NCBI RefSeq assembly: GCF_008281175.1
Contig: NZ_CP036524.1
Location: forward strand, 1,302,001-1,366,000
Direction: 5' to 3'
DNA: 64,000 bases
Source: [Clostridium] hylemonae DSM 15053
GTDB taxonomy: Bacteria; Bacillota; Clostridia; Lachnospirales; Lachnospiraceae
Below are positions 34,209 through 43,235 of this stretch, piece by piece. The notes beneath the pieces were generated by a model. The model made no database searches and was not told the DNA's origin. It saw only the letters and a list, made by a program, of their open reading frames with translations. The first letter of the stretch is position 1; every line of letters begins with the position of its first letter. A program made the translations under genes and the position numbers.

Positions 34209-35120
34209 ATGAGCAAAGCTTTACAGGATTTCAGACAGCTTAGAAAAAAGACAGAAGAACTGCGCTATAACCTTACTGCCATGATGGCGTGTGCAGGCTC
34301 CGGCCATCCCGGAGGCTCATTGTCGGTGCTGGAGATTTTGACTACGCTGTATTACGGAGGAGTGATGAGATACGACGCGGAAGATCCCGGCGCAAAGTGG
34401 AGAGACCGGTTTGTAATGTCGAAGGGACATGCCAGCCCTGCGCTGTATGTGATACTGGCGGATCTGGGATACTTCCCGGGGGAAAAGCTAAAAGAATTTG
34501 ACGCCGACGACAGCATGCTGCCAAAACACTGCAACAGGCTTAAGACTCCGGGGATCGAGGCATCCACAGGAGCGCTCGGGCAGGGCTTTTCCATGGCGCT
34601 TGGCATGGCGCTCGCCGGACATATGGATAAGAAAGAGCACAGAGTATTCTGTGTGCTCGGCGACGGAGAATGTCAGTCGGGCGAAGTGTGGGAGGCTGCC
34701 ATGGCGGCCGCAAAGTACGGGCTTGATCAGTTTAAGGTGGTCATAGACAATAACAGGCTGCAGATCGACGGATTTACTGATGATATCATGCCGCTCGGCG
34801 ATCTGAAAGCGAAGTGGGAAGCATTTGGCTGGCACGCTGAAGTCTGCGGCGGACATGACCTGCAGGCGCTGAGAAAGTCCTTTGACAACATGGACAGGGT
34901 AAAAGGCCGCCCTCAGGTACTCATTGCCGATACGGTAAAGGGAAAGGGCGTTTCATTTATGGAGAATGAGGCGGACTGGCACAGCAGGAAGATGACGAAG
35001 GCGGAAGGCGCGTCCGCATTGAGAGAGATAAGCAGGGCGTATGAGGAATTCGGAGGCAGCATTGATGATTTTATCCTGTTTTTGACTCCGGAAGAACTGA
35101 AGAAACTGAAAGACGCATAG
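34209..35120 (+). CDS. transketolase, N-terminal (thiamine-diphosphate-binding) subunit
   Basis: The 303-residue protein equals the PP domain of transketolase. It has the SGHPGGSLS opening, SKGHASPALY, GSLGQG-like ASTGALGQG, and the ThDP/metal motif GDGECQSGEVWEAAM ending in NN (VVIDNNRLQ). The enzyme moves a two-carbon ketol unit between a ketose and an aldose in the cytoplasm. Split transketolases are common in anaerobes and are often recruited to special pathways. It opens a 15-gene operon that includes an IolN-like hydrolase, so a ring-opened keto-acid such as 5-keto-gluconate could be its donor. That is inference. Confidence 0.93.
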   Translation: MSKALQDFRQLRKKTEELRYNLTAMMACAGSGHPGGSLSVLEILTTLYYGGVMRYDAEDPGAKWRDRFVMSKGHASPALYVILADLGYFPGEKLKEFDADDSMLPKHCNRLKTPGIEASTGALGQGFSMALGMALAGHMDKKEHRVFCVLGDGECQSGEVWEAAMAAAKYGLDQFKVVIDNNRLQIDGFTDDIMPLGDLKAKWEAFGWHAEVCGGHDLQALRKSFDNMDRVKGRPQVLIADTVKGKGVSFMENEADWHSRKMTKAEGASALREISRAYEEFGGSIDDFILFLTPEELKKLKDA

Positions 35121-35132
35121 GAGGTGAATAAT

Positions 35133-36089
35133 ATGAACGAAGCGGTACAAAAAGAACGTTCCCTGATCAGTAAAGAAATCTTCGGGAAGGTGATCACCGC
35201 GCTTGGAAAAGAGAAGGAGAATATCGTAGTCTGTGACACAGACCTGATGAGATGTTTCGGCACAAAAGCATTTTCAGAACAATTTCCGTCCCGGCATATC
35301 AATTTTGGCATCGCGGAGCAGAACTGCATGGCAGCGGCGGCGGGCCTCGCCCTTTCCGGTAAAAATGTATTTGCCAGCTCATTTGCCAATTTTGCTTCTA
35401 AAAGGGCATGTGACCAGGTGAGCATAGCGGTCGCCTACAACAGGGCCAATGTGAAGGTGTGCGGCTTATATGCAGGCCTGACGGCGGAAAAGAACGGAGG
35501 GACCCATATCGGTGTAGAGGATGTGGCTCTGATGAGGAGTATTCCCGATCTGTGCGTCATAGAACCGGCAGATACGTATGAACTGGAAGCGGTCACAAGG
35601 TTCCTGGCCGAGTATGAAGGACCGGTATATTTCCGTCAGCCGAAGATGTACATAAGAAGCGTATATGAGGAAGTGCCGGATTTTGAACTTGGGAAAGGGG
35701 TGACGCTGCGCGGCGGAAGTGACGCGGCCGTCATCGCCTGCGGCATCACGGCAGGCATCGCCGTGGATGCGGCACAACTGCTTCAAAAGGAAGGGATCGA
35801 TGTGCGCGTCATAAACATGCCGACCATCAAGCCGCTCGATGAGGAGATCATCCAGGAAGCCGCTGTTCAGACAGGACGCATCGTAACGTGTGAAAACCAC
35901 AGTGTGATCGGCGGGCTCGGAAGTGCTGCGGCGGAGGTGCTCGCAGGCATGAAGGAAAAGGCGGTACTTCACAGAATGGGTATCCAGGACACCTTTGGCG
36001 TGACGGCATCGCTCGATTACCAGTTGAAGAAGAACGGTCTTACAGCAGAAAATATAGCGGCTGAGATAAAGGGAATGCTGGCGGACTAA
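35133..36089 (+). CDS. transketolase, C-terminal (pyrimidine-binding) subunit
   Basis: The 318-residue protein carries the Pyr domain and the C-terminal domain: HINFGIAEQNCMAAAAGLALSGKNVFASSFANF with the catalytic Glu, GGTHIGVEDVALMRSIPDL, and ENHSVIGGLG near the end. ATG 35133 follows TAGGAGGTG; the in-frame GTG at 35124 is part of that site. It assembles with the upstream subunit, 12 bases away. Family members that act on sulfo-sugars or keto-acids cannot be told apart by eye. Confidence 0.93.
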   Translation: MNEAVQKERSLISKEIFGKVITALGKEKENIVVCDTDLMRCFGTKAFSEQFPSRHINFGIAEQNCMAAAAGLALSGKNVFASSFANFASKRACDQVSIAVAYNRANVKVCGLYAGLTAEKNGGTHIGVEDVALMRSIPDLCVIEPADTYELEAVTRFLAEYEGPVYFRQPKMYIRSVYEEVPDFELGKGVTLRGGSDAAVIACGITAGIAVDAAQLLQKEGIDVRVINMPTIKPLDEEIIQEAAVQTGRIVTCENHSVIGGLGSAAAEVLAGMKEKAVLHRMGIQDTFGVTASLDYQLKKNGLTAENIAAEIKGMLAD

Positions 36090-36124
36090 CGACGGTCTGC
36101 TGCAAATATAAAGGAGGAAAACAT

Positions 36125-37225
36125 ATGAAATCTTTAGATGCATTTATGTATGGACCAAAGGACTTGAGACTTGAGGAGATCACTGTGCCGGAACTGAAGT
36201 CCACACAGATTCTCGTAAAAGTCCACGCTTCAGGGATATGCGGTTCTGACGTGGAGTGTTATCTCGGCCATTCCAAAGAGGGCAGATACGATCTGGGGGC
36301 TTACACGCCGGGACATGAGTGGTGCGGTGAAGTGACGGCTGTCGGTTCCGATGTCATCTCGCTCAAAGTAGGAGACCGTGTGACTGGAGAGTGCGCTAAT
36401 TCCTGCAACCGCTGTGATATCTGCAAGGAGGGGATCAACAACTCCTACTGCACGAACTGGAATGAGGTCGGCTTCATGCCTTCCGCGCCGGGAGGCATGG
36501 GAGAATACCTTGTAGGTGAAGAGCAGTTCTGTTATAAGATTCCGGACAATATGACCTACGTGGAAGGCGCGCTTGTGGAACCGTGTTCTGTGGCCTACTA
36601 CAGTATCTACGGAAGAGACGGTTATGTGGCGCGCACAGATGACTGTGTGATCTTCGGAGCGGGCGCCATCGGTCTTTTTGCCGCCACGATCTGTAAGGCG
36701 GCCGGGGCGAAAGTCATCGTGGTGGAGCCTATTGAATTCCGGCGTAAAATGGCAGAGGAAGTGGTCGGAGCGGACGTGACTATCAATCCGTTTGAAGAAG
36801 ATGTGGAAAAGAAAGTGCTCGAGCACACGGACGGGAAAGGGGCCAGCTTTGTCGTGGAATGTACCGGAAGTGATGCGGGCGTGAGCACCACAGTGGACGT
36901 GGCAAGGCCCCACGCGAGGATCCGCTTTATCGGACACTCCATCGGACGCAAGATCCCGATCGAAATCGGAAAGGCCATCTGGAAGGGGCTGAACCTCCAG
37001 GGAAGCGCCGGACAGCCGTGGTTCTTTACGAAGACGATCAAATTTATGGGACGGGTAAAGGAGGAGATCGACTTTACAAAGTTCATCACAGCATATTATC
37101 CGCTGGAGGAGATCCAGGATGCGTTTGACCGTGCGATCGAGCATAAGGATGAAGCGGTCAAGGTCATGATCCTGGCAAACGAGGAGAAAGAAAAACTGGA
37201 AGAACTCAGAAAAGGCACAAGATAA
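36125..37225 (+). CDS. zinc-dependent sorbitol-type dehydrogenase
   Basis: The 366-residue medium-chain dehydrogenase has GICGSDVE, PGHEWCG, a structural-zinc region CNRCDICKEGINNSYC, EPCSVAYYS and GAGAIGLFAA. It lacks the IolM-type GTWxPRPGY opening, so it is a distant relative of the three other zinc dehydrogenases rather than a fourth copy. It lies directly before the IolN-like gene, where a diketo-inositol-forming or a keto-acid-reducing role would make sense. AAAGGAGG precedes the ATG. The substrate is unknown. Confidence 0.85.
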   Translation: MKSLDAFMYGPKDLRLEEITVPELKSTQILVKVHASGICGSDVECYLGHSKEGRYDLGAYTPGHEWCGEVTAVGSDVISLKVGDRVTGECANSCNRCDICKEGINNSYCTNWNEVGFMPSAPGGMGEYLVGEEQFCYKIPDNMTYVEGALVEPCSVAYYSIYGRDGYVARTDDCVIFGAGAIGLFAATICKAAGAKVIVVEPIEFRRKMAEEVVGADVTINPFEEDVEKKVLEHTDGKGASFVVECTGSDAGVSTTVDVARPHARIRFIGHSIGRKIPIEIGKAIWKGLNLQGSAGQPWFFTKTIKFMGRVKEEIDFTKFITAYYPLEEIQDAFDRAIEHKDEAVKVMILANEEKEKLEELRKGTR

Positions 37226-37243
37226 ACAGAAGGAGGAAGAGTT

Positions 37244-38362
37244 ATGGCAGACTATGGCAGCAGCATTTGGCTGACAACGGAACACCCGGCGATCTCATTT
37301 GAAAATACGAAGGTCGGACAGTTAAAGAAGAAAATATGGGATATGAATGAAGAGGAAGTAGACGAGCTGTTGAAAGAACGCTATGAGATCCCCGCTCCGT
37401 CGGAGATTGGCGTTGCAGATACATACATCCAGACGACGCCGAGATGGAAGGTCGTGGAGAAGAGAAAGAAAAATGATGTGGTGCTCGTGCCGGTAGGGTG
37501 TACGGAATGCCATGGCATGCATACCGTATCTGCACTGGATACATTCCAGTGCCAGTCTATCGTGGAGGGAGTCCGCCGCGCGACAGCCAAAGACGGCCGT
37601 GAAGTGAGCCTGGCGTACAATCCGCTTCCGTACGGGGCGCATCCGTACCATCATCTTGGCATGCCCGGCACAGTGATGGTGCCGCAGAGGGTGGCGGTTG
37701 AAGTGCTCGTGGCGACTATGCTCGGCCTGTGGAACGATGGATTCCGCAAACAGATATATATCAACAATCACGGACAGCTCTGGGTGCTTGAGACGGCGCT
37801 CCATGAGTTCTTATACCGCTATCAGCTTCCTTGTATCATTCAGGTGATGGACTGGCACCGGGCGATCCGCGAATTTTTCTATCCCGGGGCAAAAGAGGAT
37901 ATGGTAAAGACACCGTTCGTCCATGCGGACGAATGTGAGACATCTGTCGGGATGCTCTGCTTCCCGGAGGGGATGGTAGACTTAAGCCATGCCGACGAGA
38001 CACATCCAAAGAGCTACTTTGAGCCGGGAAGGTTTGACAATTCTACAGACAGCTTCCACCGTCCTCAGAGGTGGAGTGAGACAGAGATGACTTCACCGAT
38101 CACATATAAGGGGACGCCGGAGGGCGTAGTGGGAAGCCCGGCGATCGCGGAGGCGAGAAAGGCAAAACGGCCGATACTGGCGGCATGTGAATATCTCACC
38201 TTCTGTGTAGATGAGATCCTGGATGCGTTCCCGCCGGGGACAGTACCGCCGACGGAAGAGGTGACCCACCGCACGGACGAGGAGATGGAAGCATATCTGA
38301 AAGAGCCGGGTTCCGAAGGGTGGCGCTCTGTATACGGTCTTCCAAGAGTCGGAATGGAATAA
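37244..38362 (+). CDS. iolN: creatininase-superfamily ring hydrolase, IolN-like (3-dehydro-scyllo-inosose hydrolase)
   Basis: The 372-residue protein has a creatininase-type metal site: VLVPVGCTECHGMHT, HHLGMPGTVMVP, INNHGQLWVLE, and HADECETSVGML (Glu/His/Asp ligands). It is longer than creatininase (about 260) and matches the group annotated as 3-dehydro-scyllo-inosose hydrolase, IolN in Thermotoga, which opens the diketo-inositol ring to 5-keto-L-gluconate. It is the only ring-opening enzyme in the window and would act on the IolM product. AAGGAGGAAGAG precedes the ATG. It is unusual that it sits with CoA enzymes rather than with the IolG/IolM genes. Confidence 0.78.
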   Translation: MADYGSSIWLTTEHPAISFENTKVGQLKKKIWDMNEEEVDELLKERYEIPAPSEIGVADTYIQTTPRWKVVEKRKKNDVVLVPVGCTECHGMHTVSALDTFQCQSIVEGVRRATAKDGREVSLAYNPLPYGAHPYHHLGMPGTVMVPQRVAVEVLVATMLGLWNDGFRKQIYINNHGQLWVLETALHEFLYRYQLPCIIQVMDWHRAIREFFYPGAKEDMVKTPFVHADECETSVGMLCFPEGMVDLSHADETHPKSYFEPGRFDNSTDSFHRPQRWSETEMTSPITYKGTPEGVVGSPAIAEARKAKRPILAACEYLTFCVDEILDAFPPGTVPPTEEVTHRTDEEMEAYLKEPGSEGWRSVYGLPRVGME

Positions 38363-38390
38363 AGATACAGCACAGGAGAGGGTGAAGGAA

Positions 38391-39584
38391 ATGAAGACGA
38401 AAGGTGCACTGGAAGGGATCCGGATACTTGATCTGAGCCGTGTTCTGGCGGGACCATTCTGTACGATGATGCTGGCGGATCTAGGCGCGGAGGTCATCAA
38501 GATCGAGATCCCGGGAAAAGGAGACGACAGCCGCAGCTTCGGTCCCTTTGTGAACGGAGAGAGCGGATACTATATGAATGTGAACCGCAACAAAGCGGGA
38601 GTCACTCTGAATCTGAAAAAGCCGGAAGGCAGAGAACTGTTTTTGAAAATGGTTGAAAAGGCAGACATTGTCGTTGAAAACTACCGCCCGGGCGTGATGG
38701 AAAAGCTTGGGCTCGGTTACGATGTGCTGAAAGAGACAAACCCGAAGATCATATATGGCGCGGTATCTGGCTTCGGCCATTACGGGCCGTACACGCAGCG
38801 CCCGGGCTATGATGTGATCGGACAGGCCAGCTGCGGTCTTATGAGTGTGACTGGGTGGCCGGACGGAGGTCCTACGAGAGTAGGGACCGCCATGGCCGAC
38901 AGTCTGGCGGGGTATTCACTGGCCATCGGCATTCTGGCTGCCCTGCAGTACCGCAGCAGCACCGGCGTCGGACAGAAAGTAGATATCGGCATGATGGATG
39001 CCGGCATCGCAAGCATGCAGATCATCTATCCGATCTATACGATGGGAGGCAGACTTCCGGAACGGATAGGGAACCGCTACGAATCCAATTATCCTACCGA
39101 TACATTTGAGACAAAAGACGGCATGATGGTGATCGGGGCTGCCAATGACAAGCTGTGGGCAAAATTGTGCGAAGTGATGGGAAAGCCGGAGCTGGCTGCA
39201 GACAAACGGTATGACAGCAATCCGAAGCGGGTGGAGCATTATATGGAGATCCGTCCTGTGATCCAGGAGTGGACAAGAAATTATACGACAAAGGACGCCA
39301 TGGAACTGCTTCTTGAACATGGAGTTCCCGCATCACCGATCAACGATCTGGCACAGGTGACAGAGGATCCTCATGCCCGGGCCCGGGAAATGTTTGTGCA
39401 CGTTAAGCATCCGGTGGCAGGGGACACGGTCTTGAACGGCTCGCAGTTTAAGATGACAGAGACAGATCCGCTCATAGAGCGTCCGGCCCCTCTGCTCGGG
39501 CAGCACAATGAAGAGGTCTACGGGGAACTGCTCGGACTGTCTGCCGGACAGATCGCGCAGCTGGAAGAGCAGGGAATCATGTAA
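38391..39584 (+). CDS. CaiB/BaiF family (class III) CoA-transferase
   Basis: The 397-residue enzyme has the class III hallmarks: LSRVLAGPFCTMMLADLGAEVIKIE, YYMNVNRNKAGVTLNLK, VVENYRPGVMEKLGLGY, and the catalytic Asp in TAMADSLAG (D170). It transfers CoA between carboxylic acids through an aspartyl anhydride. ATG 38391 gives the family-typical N-terminus; a GTG at 38382 is less likely. Its neighbours, an HMG-CoA-lyase-type enzyme and PrpF/aconitase homologues, suggest the acceptor is a branched hydroxy-dicarboxylate such as citramalate, which is inference. It is not part of a bile-acid operon. Confidence 0.9.
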   Translation: MKTKGALEGIRILDLSRVLAGPFCTMMLADLGAEVIKIEIPGKGDDSRSFGPFVNGESGYYMNVNRNKAGVTLNLKKPEGRELFLKMVEKADIVVENYRPGVMEKLGLGYDVLKETNPKIIYGAVSGFGHYGPYTQRPGYDVIGQASCGLMSVTGWPDGGPTRVGTAMADSLAGYSLAIGILAALQYRSSTGVGQKVDIGMMDAGIASMQIIYPIYTMGGRLPERIGNRYESNYPTDTFETKDGMMVIGAANDKLWAKLCEVMGKPELAADKRYDSNPKRVEHYMEIRPVIQEWTRNYTTKDAMELLLEHGVPASPINDLAQVTEDPHARAREMFVHVKHPVAGDTVLNGSQFKMTETDPLIERPAPLLGQHNEEVYGELLGLSAGQIAQLEEQGIM

Positions 39585-39595
39585 AGGAGATTTTT

Positions 39596-40498
39596 ATGAG
39601 ACTGCCGGAAAAGGTAACGATTATTGAAGTGGGTCCAAGAGACGGCTTTCAGAATGTAAAAGATTTTATCGCAACAGAGGACAAGAAGAGGATCATAGAC
39701 AGCCTCGTGAGCGCGGGGATCCAAAATATGGAGATCACTTCCTTTGTGCATCCGAAAGCCATTCTCCAGATGGCAGATGCCATGGAGCTTGCAATGTCCG
39801 TAACGTACACGGAAGAGAGGCTGCGCAAGATCGCCCTTGTGCCGAACGCAAGAGGGGCGCAAAGCGCCGTGGCGTGCAAGGTGGGGGAAGTCAGTTATGT
39901 CATCTCTGCGAGTGAGGCTCATAATAAAGCAAATGTAAACAGAACAATAGAGGAGTCCGAAGCGGAGCTTAGAAAGATCAGGGAGACGGAACCGGCGTTA
40001 AAGGTCCGGCTGGATATTGCGACTGCGTTTGGCTGTCCGTATGCCGGGAAGATAGGAAAAGAGCAGATATACAGACTGATCGGTACCGGCATACAGGAAG
40101 GGATCGAAGAGATCGTGCTCTGTGATACGATCGGGATCGCTAATCCAAGGCAGACAGCCATGCTGGCTGCGGATGTCAGGCAGAGATATCCGGATACCCG
40201 GTTTACGTTCCATCTCCACAATACGAGAGGGCTGGGACTGGCAAATATCCTGGCCGCGATGCAGGAGGGCATTGATTCCTTTGAGACTTCTGTCGGAGGA
40301 CTCGGAGGCTGCCCCTTCGCACCTGGGGCGGCGGGGAATGTGGCTACGGAAGACTTGGTAAACATGCTGGATCATATGGAAGTATCCCACGGAATATGCC
40401 AGGAAAAGCTGCTTGAGGCAGCCGCATATGTCAGACAGACTGTTCATGCAGAACTGACGGGAAACATGCTGGATGCCTGCAAGTATGAAAATATCTGA
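39596..40498 (+). CDS. HMG-CoA lyase-type acyl-CoA lyase
   Basis: The 300-residue TIM barrel has the full family set: EVGPRDGFQN with catalytic R15 and metal D16, HLHN (H206, H208), and the Cys loop GGLGGCPFAPGAAGNVATEDLV (C239). Enzymes of this type cleave 3-hydroxy-3-methylglutaryl-CoA or relatives such as citramalyl-CoA by retro-aldol reaction to acetyl-CoA plus a keto acid. Placed right after a CoA-transferase, it probably cleaves the CoA ester made by that enzyme. The start follows AAAGGAG. Which hydroxyacyl-CoA is used cannot be read from sequence. Confidence 0.88.
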   Translation: MRLPEKVTIIEVGPRDGFQNVKDFIATEDKKRIIDSLVSAGIQNMEITSFVHPKAILQMADAMELAMSVTYTEERLRKIALVPNARGAQSAVACKVGEVSYVISASEAHNKANVNRTIEESEAELRKIRETEPALKVRLDIATAFGCPYAGKIGKEQIYRLIGTGIQEGIEEIVLCDTIGIANPRQTAMLAADVRQRYPDTRFTFHLHNTRGLGLANILAAMQEGIDSFETSVGGLGGCPFAPGAAGNVATEDLVNMLDHMEVSHGICQEKLLEAAAYVRQTVHAELTGNMLDACKYENI

Positions 40499-40522
40499 TA
40501 CACGCCCGTGAGCAAAGGCCCC

Positions 40523-40562
40523 GCGGCAGCAGCCAAAGCCAGGTTTGGCTCTGGTCTGCCGC
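40523..40562 (+). other. compound intercistronic stem-loop
   Basis: Outer arms 40523-40529/40556-40562 (7 bp) enclose inner arms 40531-40537/40544-40550 (7 bp). No T-run follows. It lies in the longest gap (110 bases) of the 34-50 kb operon and may protect the upstream message or mark an RNA processing point. Confidence 0.6.
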
Positions 40563-40608
40563 CTGCGGGAATATAACATGGATCATAGAGAGAAAGAAGG
40601 AAGAAATC

Positions 40609-42027
40609 ATGTCAGAAAACAGGAACGAGCAGGAATACGTAAAAGAGCTGGTCGCGCGGGCAAGAAAAGCCCAGGCCGTGGCGGACACCTATACCCAGGA
40701 ACAGGTCGACCGCCTCACGAGAGCAGTCGGGTGGGCGCTTGTCCAGGAAGAAACAGTGGAAAAGATCGCCAAGTTCTGTCTTGAGGAGACGCGGATGGGA
40801 ACCTATGAGGCGAAGCTAAACAAGCTTTATAAAAAGGTCCGTGGCGTGATGAGTGATATCAATCCGCAGAAGTCCGTCGGCGTTGTCGAAGAAGATAAGG
40901 AGCTTGGCATCCGAAGGATCGCCAAACCGGTCGGCGTCATCGGCTCGCTCATACCGACGACACAGCCGGAATTATGCCCTGCCACGCAGGGGATACTGGC
41001 GGTGAAAAGCCGCAACGCCATTATTTTTTCACCGCATCCGAGGAGCCAGAGGACAACCTGTCTCGTGGCGGAAGTGATACGCAGTGTTCTGAAGCGGTAC
41101 GGAGCGCCGGAAGACCTGGTCATCTGCGCGGAGCGTCCGACGATGGAGATGAGCAGGGAGATCATGGCGCAGACAGACCTTGTCATCGCCACAGGCGGCG
41201 CGGGGATGGTGAAAGCTGCCTACAGCTCCGGCACCCCCGCTTACGGTGTGGGCGTTGGAAACGCAGTCGTTGTCATCGATGAGACTGCTGATTTAAAGGA
41301 GGCGGCCCACAACGTACATATCAGTAAGGTATTTGATTACGCGTCGGGCTGCTCCTGTGAGAATTCCATCGTAGTGCAGGAAGGCATTTACGATGAATTT
41401 ATCGGCTGCCTGAAAGCAGAAGGCGCCTATCTTGTGACCGGGGAGGAAAAGCCAAAGCTTCAGAAGGCGCTCTGGCCCCAGTTCCCGGAGAATCACGTGC
41501 TGAACCGGGATATTGTGACACAGCCGGCAAAAAGAATCGCCGAGATCGCGCGTATCGATGCGGTGCCGGACGACTGTGAGTTCCTGCTCGTGGAGGAGAC
41601 GGGCAGGGGCGAAACCTATCCGTTCTCGGGAGAGAAGCTGAGCGTCGTGCTGGCGGTATATAAATACAGAGAATTTGACGAGGCTGTACAGATAGTAAAT
41701 GAAATACATGCGTATCAGGGCGCCGGACATTCCTGCGGCATTCAGTCTAATGACGAGGAGCATATCCTCACACTGGCCCTGAACACGAAGACGACGAGAG
41801 TCATGGTACGCCAGCCTCAAAGCGTGGGAAACGGCGGAGACTGGAACAACGGAATGCCGTTTACAGGGTCGCTTGGATGCGGCACCTGGGGCGGAAATAT
41901 CGTATCTGAAAATATCACACTGAAGCATTTCTTAAATAATACGTGGCTTTCCGTGCCGATCAAAGGTACGGTCCCGGACGATGAAGAACTGTTCGGAGAC
42001 GCGATGAGAGAAAAGGTGCAGGGTTAA
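40609..42027 (+). CDS. CoA-acylating aldehyde dehydrogenase (SauS/EutE-like)
   Basis: The 472-residue protein belongs to the acylating aldehyde dehydrogenases. It has GVIGSLIPTTQP, IIFSPHPRSQ, ATGGAGMVKAAYSSGTPAYGVGVGN, the catalytic Cys in FDYASGC (C248), and SLGCGTWGGNIVSEN near the C-terminus, a block also seen in sulfoacetaldehyde dehydrogenase (acetylating). It converts an aldehyde, CoA and NAD to an acyl-CoA, or the reverse. A transketolase-derived short aldehyde acid, or reduction of acetyl-CoA as an electron sink, are both possible. AAAGAAGGAAG precedes the ATG. Confidence 0.87.
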   Translation: MSENRNEQEYVKELVARARKAQAVADTYTQEQVDRLTRAVGWALVQEETVEKIAKFCLEETRMGTYEAKLNKLYKKVRGVMSDINPQKSVGVVEEDKELGIRRIAKPVGVIGSLIPTTQPELCPATQGILAVKSRNAIIFSPHPRSQRTTCLVAEVIRSVLKRYGAPEDLVICAERPTMEMSREIMAQTDLVIATGGAGMVKAAYSSGTPAYGVGVGNAVVVIDETADLKEAAHNVHISKVFDYASGCSCENSIVVQEGIYDEFIGCLKAEGAYLVTGEEKPKLQKALWPQFPENHVLNRDIVTQPAKRIAEIARIDAVPDDCEFLLVEETGRGETYPFSGEKLSVVLAVYKYREFDEAVQIVNEIHAYQGAGHSCGIQSNDEEHILTLALNTKTTRVMVRQPQSVGNGGDWNNGMPFTGSLGCGTWGGNIVSENITLKHFLNNTWLSVPIKGTVPDDEELFGDAMREKVQG

Positions 42028-42057
42028 GAAAACGGGTTCAAAGGAGGTTCTGGAAGG

Positions 42058-43203
42058 ATGGAAGGCAGAAAAAGCTTAAGGTGTTCAATTGTCAGAGGGG
42101 GAACGAGCAAAGGGATCTTTATCAGGGAAAATGAACTGCCGCCGGATCCGGAACAAAAGGATGAGGTTATCAGGGCTGTGTTTGGCAGCCCTGATATAAG
42201 ACAAATAGACGGACTGGGAGGGGCGGATGTGCTGACGAGCAAGCTGGCAGTCATCGGACCGCCGTCCCGGGACGACGCAGATGTGGATTATACATTTGCG
42301 CAGGTAAGTTTTGAGACAGATAAAGTAGATTACAGCGGAAACTGCGGCAATATCTCTTCCGCAGTAGGTCCGTTTGCCATTGATGAGGGCATGGTCAGGG
42401 CAGACGGCGGTGTGACGGCCGTGCGTATCCATATGAAGAATACCGGTAAGATACTGACCGCCTATGTACCGACAGAGGGCGGTAAAGCCAGATCGGCCGG
42501 TGATTTCAGGATCGACGGCGTGCCCGGAACCGGAGCGAAGATCAGGCTGGACTGGTCGGATGCGGCAGGAGGACTTACCGGAAAGCTGCTGCCCACCGGA
42601 AATGCGCGGGATGTGATCAGCGCGGATGGGAAGTCCTATGAGGCCACACTCATAGATGCCGGTAATCCGGTCGTGTTTGTCAAGGCAGACGCCCTGGGAA
42701 TGAAAGGGACGGAGTGTCCATATGAAATAGAACATAACGCATCATTGATGCGAACGATAGAAAAGATAAGAGGACAGGCGGCAGTGATGTTCGGTCTCTG
42801 CGGCAGCCCGGAAGAAGCGGCTGCAAAGAGTCCGTATAACCCGTTTTTCGCCATTGTGTCGGAGCCTCAGGATTATGCGGGTCCGGGCGGCGTCAAGGTG
42901 GGAAGGGACGAGATCGATCTGACGTCGAGACTTTTATTTATGCTTAAGATGCACAAGGCGTATCCGATAACCGGTACGGTCGCCACAGGCGCCGCCCTTC
43001 GCATACCGGGCAGTGTCGTTTGGGACGTGCTGAGGGAAGAGGCAAAGACAAGAACGGAAGTATATATAGGCCATCCGTCCGGCAGGATACCGGTTGAGTC
43101 AGAAGTCACGGCCGACGGCGGCAGAATAGAACTGAAAAAAGCGTGCGTATACAGAACGGCAAGAAGGATCATGGACGGCATCGTATACCTGCCGGAAAGA
43201 TAG
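42058..43203 (+). CDS. PrpF-family isomerase (methylaconitate/methylitaconate/oxalomesaconate type)
   Basis: The 381-residue protein starts with the PrpF hallmark IVRGGTSKGIF (about 11-21) and contains GGADVLTSKLAVIGPPS, DYSGNCGNISSAVGPFAID and GNPVVFVKA. The family shifts double bonds in unsaturated di- and tricarboxylates: methylaconitate isomerase, 3-methylitaconate isomerase of Eubacterium barkeri, and 4-oxalomesaconate tautomerase. The following aconitase-type subunits would hydrate or dehydrate its product, which repeats the partnership of methylitaconate isomerase with dimethylmalate dehydratase in nicotinate fermentation. AAAGGAGG precedes the start region. Confidence 0.88.
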   Translation: MEGRKSLRCSIVRGGTSKGIFIRENELPPDPEQKDEVIRAVFGSPDIRQIDGLGGADVLTSKLAVIGPPSRDDADVDYTFAQVSFETDKVDYSGNCGNISSAVGPFAIDEGMVRADGGVTAVRIHMKNTGKILTAYVPTEGGKARSAGDFRIDGVPGTGAKIRLDWSDAAGGLTGKLLPTGNARDVISADGKSYEATLIDAGNPVVFVKADALGMKGTECPYEIEHNASLMRTIEKIRGQAAVMFGLCGSPEEAAAKSPYNPFFAIVSEPQDYAGPGGVKVGRDEIDLTSRLLFMLKMHKAYPITGTVATGAALRIPGSVVWDVLREEAKTRTEVYIGHPSGRIPVESEVTADGGRIELKKACVYRTARRIMDGIVYLPER

Positions 43204-43235
43204 AGTGGGGATGCCCCTGCCGGCGGAGGAGGCAT

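Noticed and set aside
34209-42027. Sulfoquinovose sulfo-transketolase operon, suggested by split transketolase and SauS-like dehydrogenase
   Set aside because: No sulfoquinovosidase, SQ isomerase or sulfonate exporter is visible, and the IolN-like hydrolase points to cyclitols.
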